Below, piece after piece: positions 59,700 to 64,000 of a stretch of DNA of 64,000 nt (positions are counted from its first letter, which is position 1; every line of letters starts with the position of its first letter). The notes below the pieces were generated by a model. The model worked only from the letters and a program-made list of their open reading frames with translations, did not search any database and was not told the origin of the DNA. Source of the stretch: Gyrodactylus bullatarudis (Eukaryota; Platyhelminthes; Monogenea; Gyrodactylidea; Gyrodactylidae); the NCBI GenBank assembly GCA_012064415.1, contig SSNU01000095.1, positions 391,180-455,179 of the forward strand. The letters are read 5' to 3'. The translations under genes were made by a program, and so were the position numbers.

Positions 59700-60595
59700 T
59701 TAACGAAGGTCAGGATATAAAAGAGAAATCGAGTAATCAATTTTAGAGCGAATATGGCTCACAATGGTCTTTAAAGAGTGAAGGTTATCGCAATTTATTA
59801 TGTCATATTTATCCTTAATCGTGTTAAAAGATGAAAGTAAAAAGTGATTATCGTAGGATACACTTCTTAAGGAATAGACATGTTCGATCATAGAAGAGGA
59901 TTCAATGAAATTTTTTATAATAAAAGGTAACCTACTAACCCAAAAAGGGCTAAGAAGGTTCGTTAGAAGTAGAGCAAGATAATCAAAGTTATTCAGGAAT
60001 AGGGATTTGTAGGCCTTAAGTCTTAGATTGGGCGTTTTAAATAATTTTAAAATGGCAAATATTTTGGAGTTGATTTTGGAGAGATTTGAAAATGGATCTA
60101 TTTTTAATTTAGAGTTAATACCGAAACCTAGATCTAAATTAAAGGAAGTAGAAGGTTTGCAGGAAGGCCCAATTGGAGCAGTATTTTGCATTTATTTCTA
60201 TTAATATAGAGCCTCATGACTTCAAGTGAATCTTTAAGAAGGCAGAAGTTTCTTTTGATTTATAAAATGTCAAGGGAGATTTTAACCCTGAAGACGAACT
60301 TTATGTCGTCGGCAAATTTAAAGAGGGCACCCTCGATACCCTCTGGGAGCTGAGTATCAGCGAAACAAATATTGAAAAGAAGGGGACCAATTGTGGAACC
60401 TTGAGGAACGCCAGAATTAATGGGTTTCAAGCTACTAGTAGTGTTATTGAAATTTACATATTGCACTCTGTTACATAGGAAAAATCTTGGATTATTCATT
60501 ACATTGGGATCAACTTTGAGGTGTACTAGTTTTTTCTGTATATAAGAAAATTTTAGTTTATCAAATGCCTTAGAAATATCCAAATAATGGATCAC
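59700..60595 (-). pseudogene. Non-LTR retrotransposon reverse transcriptase fragment
   Basis: Frame 60595-60260 carries HYLDISKAFDKL, SGVPQGSTIGPLLFNICFAD and KFADDIKFVF, i.e. the RT catalytic motifs with FADD. After stops it continues at 60191-59700 with the thumb/post-RT region (LKLFKTPNLRLKAYKSLFL; LALLLTNLLSPFWVSRLPFI). The 5' part is missing. It is close to the LINE in CFAP43 intron 19. Confidence 0.8.
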
Positions 60596-60954
60596 TATAA
60601 AGTACTCCCTCTTTATACCCCTAATTTCTACCCCTCAAAAATCTCTTTCGTAAATCGTGACTAATTGTAAGCAGACATATTTACCCAGAAGTAGGCTAAA
60701 AATTAATTTTCAACTTAACTAATACCTTTCGAAAGAGATTTTTCTGCTGATCATTTCTATACCATGTTAAGTAGGGCTTTATCTAATAGAATTTGCAGAA
60801 AGCAACTTTAAAAATCTTCTTTAAATTAAAAACCAGAGTGCTACTTTGAGCAGCAAACTGTCGAATATAACTAAGCAAAAATTTCCTGTTAACAAGCTAA
60901 AAATCATCCAGAAGACGTCGGAATTAATCAACGATAATATAGATCAAATCCCAG

Positions 60955-61095
60955 AGCTGAAAAAGAAGCGGGTTATTTGCCTCTTCTAATGCTCATGTGG
61001 ATCTTCGTATGTTGGACAGATGACTCAATATTAATTGGAGAGAGAGTAAGGCAAAACATAATAGTGCAGTTCAACACCATCTAGAGGCAACATTT
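60955..61095 (+). pseudogene. Decayed Penelope GIY-YIG fragment
   Basis: In shifting frames the plus strand reads KKRVICLF-CSCGSSYVGQM, then ERVR and later AVQHHLEA, recognisable as the GIY-YIG core (C-C-YVGQT, R-R-EH) of a Penelope-like endonuclease. It has several stops and frameshifts and differs from the element at 27.1 kb, so it is another family or an older copy. Confidence 0.55.
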
Positions 61096-61118
61096 GCAGT
61101 ATCAGCTGAAAAGAGTAG

Positions 61119-61331
61119 ATGAGTCAGCAGGTCAGAATTGGTGGTAAAGGAACCGCCCGCAGGAAGAAGAAGGTCGTTCACAAAAATACTGCCGAAGATG
61201 ATCGTAAATTACAAGCAGCAATGAGTAAACTTAAGCTCAACCCCATTAGTGGAATTACTTTGAAAATTGAAACTACACTTACATGCCACCTCCCTACTAC
61301 TCTCAAAACAATCCTTCGTGAATCTAAATAA
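61119..61331 (+). pseudogene. BTF3: Truncated BTF3 / NAC-beta sequence
   Basis: The frame starts [20 protein letters not shown] and runs to [10 protein letters not shown] (about residue 46), the nearly invariant N-terminal part of BTF3, the beta subunit of the nascent-polypeptide-associated complex, including its ribosome-binding RRKKK motif. The next residues ([17 protein letters not shown]...) bear no resemblance to the expected NAC domain and the frame stops at 61331. No splice donor is seen at the breakpoint. Codon use is more GC-rich than the surroundings. It lies directly after transposon debris, so I infer a truncated retro- or transposon-carried copy; a real gene with unusual structure is possible but less likely. 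Confidence 0.65.
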
Positions 61332-62512
61332 CTGCGTTTTGTATGTTGCCGATTTAATTATGGATTAGGATTAATTTCAATTCCATAAAATGCGGATGCG
61401 TCGAGCTTCAAAATCTCATACTACTCCGTAGATCAATCCAACGGAGTCGAAACAAGCAAATTTAAGCTGCGCTGAGAGCTATTTCCTCAAACCAAATCTT
61501 TGTTCACAAGGAATTCACGAATATATTGGGATTCAAAGGGGTGGAGTTAGTACAATTTTTTTGAACTGACGCTTAATAAAAATATTGCTAGATTTTCTGG
61601 GTTTTTTTGTGAGAGAGTTGTCATGTTTTTTATACCATTGTTGTTCTCTAACCTTCAATGAATTTAAAATCTAAATATAATATTCTTGATGAGGTTCGAC
61701 ATTTATCTTGGCAAAATCACCACAAACTTGTGTACTTTTTTATTGGGTCAGCTTTTAGCATAATTTAGAATCTGCTTGAAATTCAAAAGAAAAACAATAA
61801 CAAAAAGCAAAAGTAAACTTTATGATTCTTTTCTTTTAGAAGAGCAAATTCGAATTGCCAATTATTAATTTCATAATGAAACTTTAACTTAACAAAATTA
61901 AAATTCCTTTTTGTATCAATGTTATCCCTGAAGCTAATGCGTGAATGTGTGCGAGCATATGAAATTACTTTATACACTAATTCTTAAACTTGAAGTATTT
62001 TTTAATATTTTTTAGTATTCAAATTATTTTATCGAAAAGAAAGAGTCATTTATAATTATTAATTTTAATTCAGATTTATCAGGTGAATATATAAAATTGG
62101 AGAAATCATTGGAAATATCATCTTAATATCATCAAAATACTTTTGAAACATTGTTTCTTTTTGCCTAGAAGCATGCATAAATCTTTATTATTAAAATATT
62201 ATGTGATTATCATTGTGATATACAAGGTTGAGAGTAAACATTATAAAGCTTTAATCATTATTATTACAAGCCTTAATTTAAATACAGTGTATTCTATCCT
62301 AAATAAGATTAGGTGCGATATTAAAATATAAATAAGGAGGAATTATGGGGAAGATGGAATTAGAAAACGGTTTTCAATAGGAAATAATAATATTTGTGAA
62401 AATATTTTTATGTTGGGTAAAGGGGTGATAATAAAATAACAGATAGATAATTCTATTTATCTGGAGGACTTATAAAATCTCAGTGATTGTGTAGGTGTCA
62501 TAGGGCGAATCT
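61332..62512. other. Intergenic stretch
   Basis: No gene is seen. A small inverted pair (CTCCGT / ACGGAG) followed by GTCGAAAC lies at about 61424-61452; it lacks the hammerhead CTGANGA core. The remainder is AT-rich without features. Confidence 0.4.
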
Positions 62513-62713
62513 TTATAATCTAACAATTTCGTCAATGGGGAAAAACTCATTTTTCGAAGTAGGAGATGTTAAGGAATGAGGACACCAATCTCTGCTGCTA
62601 CTATGGAATTTACTTCGTTTTGCTGTTATCAATTGAGTAAATGGTTTTGATGTATCATTATTCAGGGTTAGGAACGTCAAATCCTCTGGATTCAAAGATT
62701 TTGTACGTCTTTT
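62513..62713 (-). CDS. Candidate terminal exon of an unknown minus-strand gene
   Basis: A pyrimidine-rich acceptor (CCTTTTCAG) precedes an open frame KRRTKSLNPEDLTFLTLNND... that ends FFPIDEIVRL and a TAA stop. Composition is balanced and less AT-driven than random frames here. I found no partner exon upstream on the minus strand and recognise no family, so it remains a candidate. Confidence 0.3.
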   Translation of the reverse strand, partial: KRRTKSLNPEDLTFLTLNNDTSKPFTQLITAKRSKFHSSSRDWCPHSLTSPTSKNEFFPIDEIVRL

Positions 62714-63820
62714 CTGAAAAGGTAATAGAATTAATGTAGATAAAATACAAGTAGAACTGCCAAAATGCTTTTGATTCGTGTTTTTTTACTAATATCGAGT
62801 ATTTTGAATTAGTCCCACAAAATTTAGAAACTAGGATGCTGTTTTATTATTTCACGGGTTATTCTCAAAAGTAACCCCCTCTTATTTCAAAATTTTCACT
62901 TAATGAAATGTGTCATTTTTTCTATCTTTTTCGTGTTCTTTTACAGAAAGGTAATGACTTGCAAGTTGGGCTCACAGTTTCTACCGGATGACTCGAAATT
63001 TTTTAAGATTAACATATTTGAAATAAGCAAGATATTCCCAACAAAACTGGAAAATATTGTTGACTAGAATATTATTCTGTAAGACTCTGTTATTCATAGC
63101 TGATTTCTAAATAATCTTAAATGTCTCAGAATTCTAGAAAATTCCTCTGCTTTAACTGCTTTCCAAAACTCATGATTCATATGACATTTGAAGCTATAGT
63201 TGATATTTTCTCCATTTAATGAAGTCTTTTATGGGAGATACAAAATGAGTGTTCTACTTGTGACAAATAGAAATTTGCCGCTTTCATTAGACTGAAGTCA
63301 ATACTCAGTTTACTTCCAAGTATCTGTGATGCAGATCATGTATAATCAAAAATTTATAGTGGCAAAGCGTCAAATTCTTTTATATTTTTATGAGAGACAT
63401 TACTGAGCCAACAAAACAACTAGGAAATATAAATTGCTTCTATTTAGGGCTTGTTTTGGAAATTTTTGGGTACCCTTATTTTAATCATAGGATATTAAAT
63501 AATGAATACATATCGTAATATATTAAAGTCTAATCTATGTAAAGACGCGAAATTCTGTTCTATTCAGCACAATTCAAGCTAACTAAAAAAGAGGGACTTA
63601 ACTGATCAAATTCAAAAGTCAAGGATCATTTGGTTGACATGAAGTTAGGAATCTATGATTTTTATAAAAATCTCAAATCTTTTCATCCGCTAGAGTGAGA
63701 TAGGAAATTAATTTTTCACAAAAATATGAAGTGGGTAGCTACTAAGGTTACTCGAAAATAGCTTTCTTGTTTTTACAGTAAAATGTATTAATAACTAAAT
63801 ACAGTATTTTTATTTGTTAG
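62714..63820. other. Unassigned stretch
   Basis: An open plus-strand segment at about 62945-63066 (KVMTCKLGSQFLPDDSKFF...) follows a TTTTACAG and might be an exon, but it ends in a stop and matches nothing I know. Near 63634 a repeat segment resembles those at 15455 and 25276. Nothing else is seen. Confidence 0.3.
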
Positions 63821-63895
63821 GAAAATACTGCCGAGCTTCTTTGGAAATATTTACTGTTTCGAATGAATGACACATTACGAGGATTTGGAAGTCAA
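63821..63895 (+). CDS. Single internal exon of a gene extending past the right edge
   Basis: A clean 75-nt exon: acceptor TATTTGTTAG before 63821 and a strong donor GTAAGT after 63895. It encodes ENTAELLWKYLLFRMNDTLR then GFGSQ. Both splice sites and the codon composition look genuine. The family is not recognised and no adjoining exon is identified inside the window. Confidence 0.4.
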
Positions 63896-64000
63896 GTAAG
63901 TATTTAGTAATATAGCTTACATTTCACCGGATTTCGTTAGACTATTACACCGGCTAGATATATACAGATAATAAATTATAATTTATTATATATCTGATAA

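Noticed and set aside
61424..61452. Stem followed by GTCGAAAC, resembling a third hammerhead
   Set aside because: The second core CTGANGA is absent before the stem, so it does not meet the hammerhead consensus.

Overview
This is an AT-rich (roughly 70 % A+T) animal nuclear window. The evidence is spliced genes with GT-AG introns, some of them only 30-66 nt, AATAAA signals, and animal-specific genes: a POU class IV homeobox gene, nanos, peroxidasin, the cilium protein CFAP43, TMEM50 and a synaptotagmin-like C2 protein. Mobile DNA is abundant and mostly decayed: Tc1, hAT-type elements, piggyBac, non-LTR retrotransposons, a Penelope-like element and a hammerhead-ribozyme SINE-like repeat. Very short introns together with a hammerhead-bearing, tRNA-headed repeat are reminiscent of flatworms (the Schistosoma Sm-alpha family). 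That placement is inference only; another small-intron invertebrate is possible.

Layout. 1-6.7 kb: a plus-strand, many-exon synaptotagmin-14/16-like gene. 9.15-10.6 kb: a single-exon POU4 (Brn3/unc-86) gene. 10.9-17 kb: mostly non-coding with non-autonomous DNA elements. 17.0-17.4 kb: a three-exon gene for a 75-residue single-pass membrane protein. 19.0-44.6 kb: one minus-strand gene, CFAP43, which I could reconstruct as 23 in-phase exons encoding about 1626 residues. Its large introns host a Tc1 element with long IR/DR ends, hAT-type elements, a Penelope-like element with perfect 169-bp inverted ends, a LINE inserted in a piggyBac remnant and, on the opposite strand, a complete two-exon nanos gene. 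CFAP43 and TMEM50 (44.7-45.2 kb) are head to head across 147 bp. 46.0-46.7 kb: an open gene with a mariner-type HTH. 47.2-47.7 kb: a near-perfect palindrome with two identical hammerhead ribozymes in opposite orientation around a tRNA-like head. 47.9-49.9 kb: an intronless 654-residue orphan. 51.7-58.1 kb: peroxidasin in seven exons (1393 residues), with a piggyBac relic in its last intron. 58.5-61.3 kb: a transposon graveyard (piggyBac, LINE, Penelope) plus a truncated BTF3 sequence. 62-64 kb: two isolated exon candidates, one running off the right edge.

The genes do not form a pathway. The host genes are ordinary conserved animal genes. The unusual biology lies in the ribozyme-bearing repeats (27.1-28.2 and 47.2-47.7 kb), the nested nanos gene and the very small introns. 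Exon joins were made by hand from splice sites and reading phase; no alignment or folding program was run.
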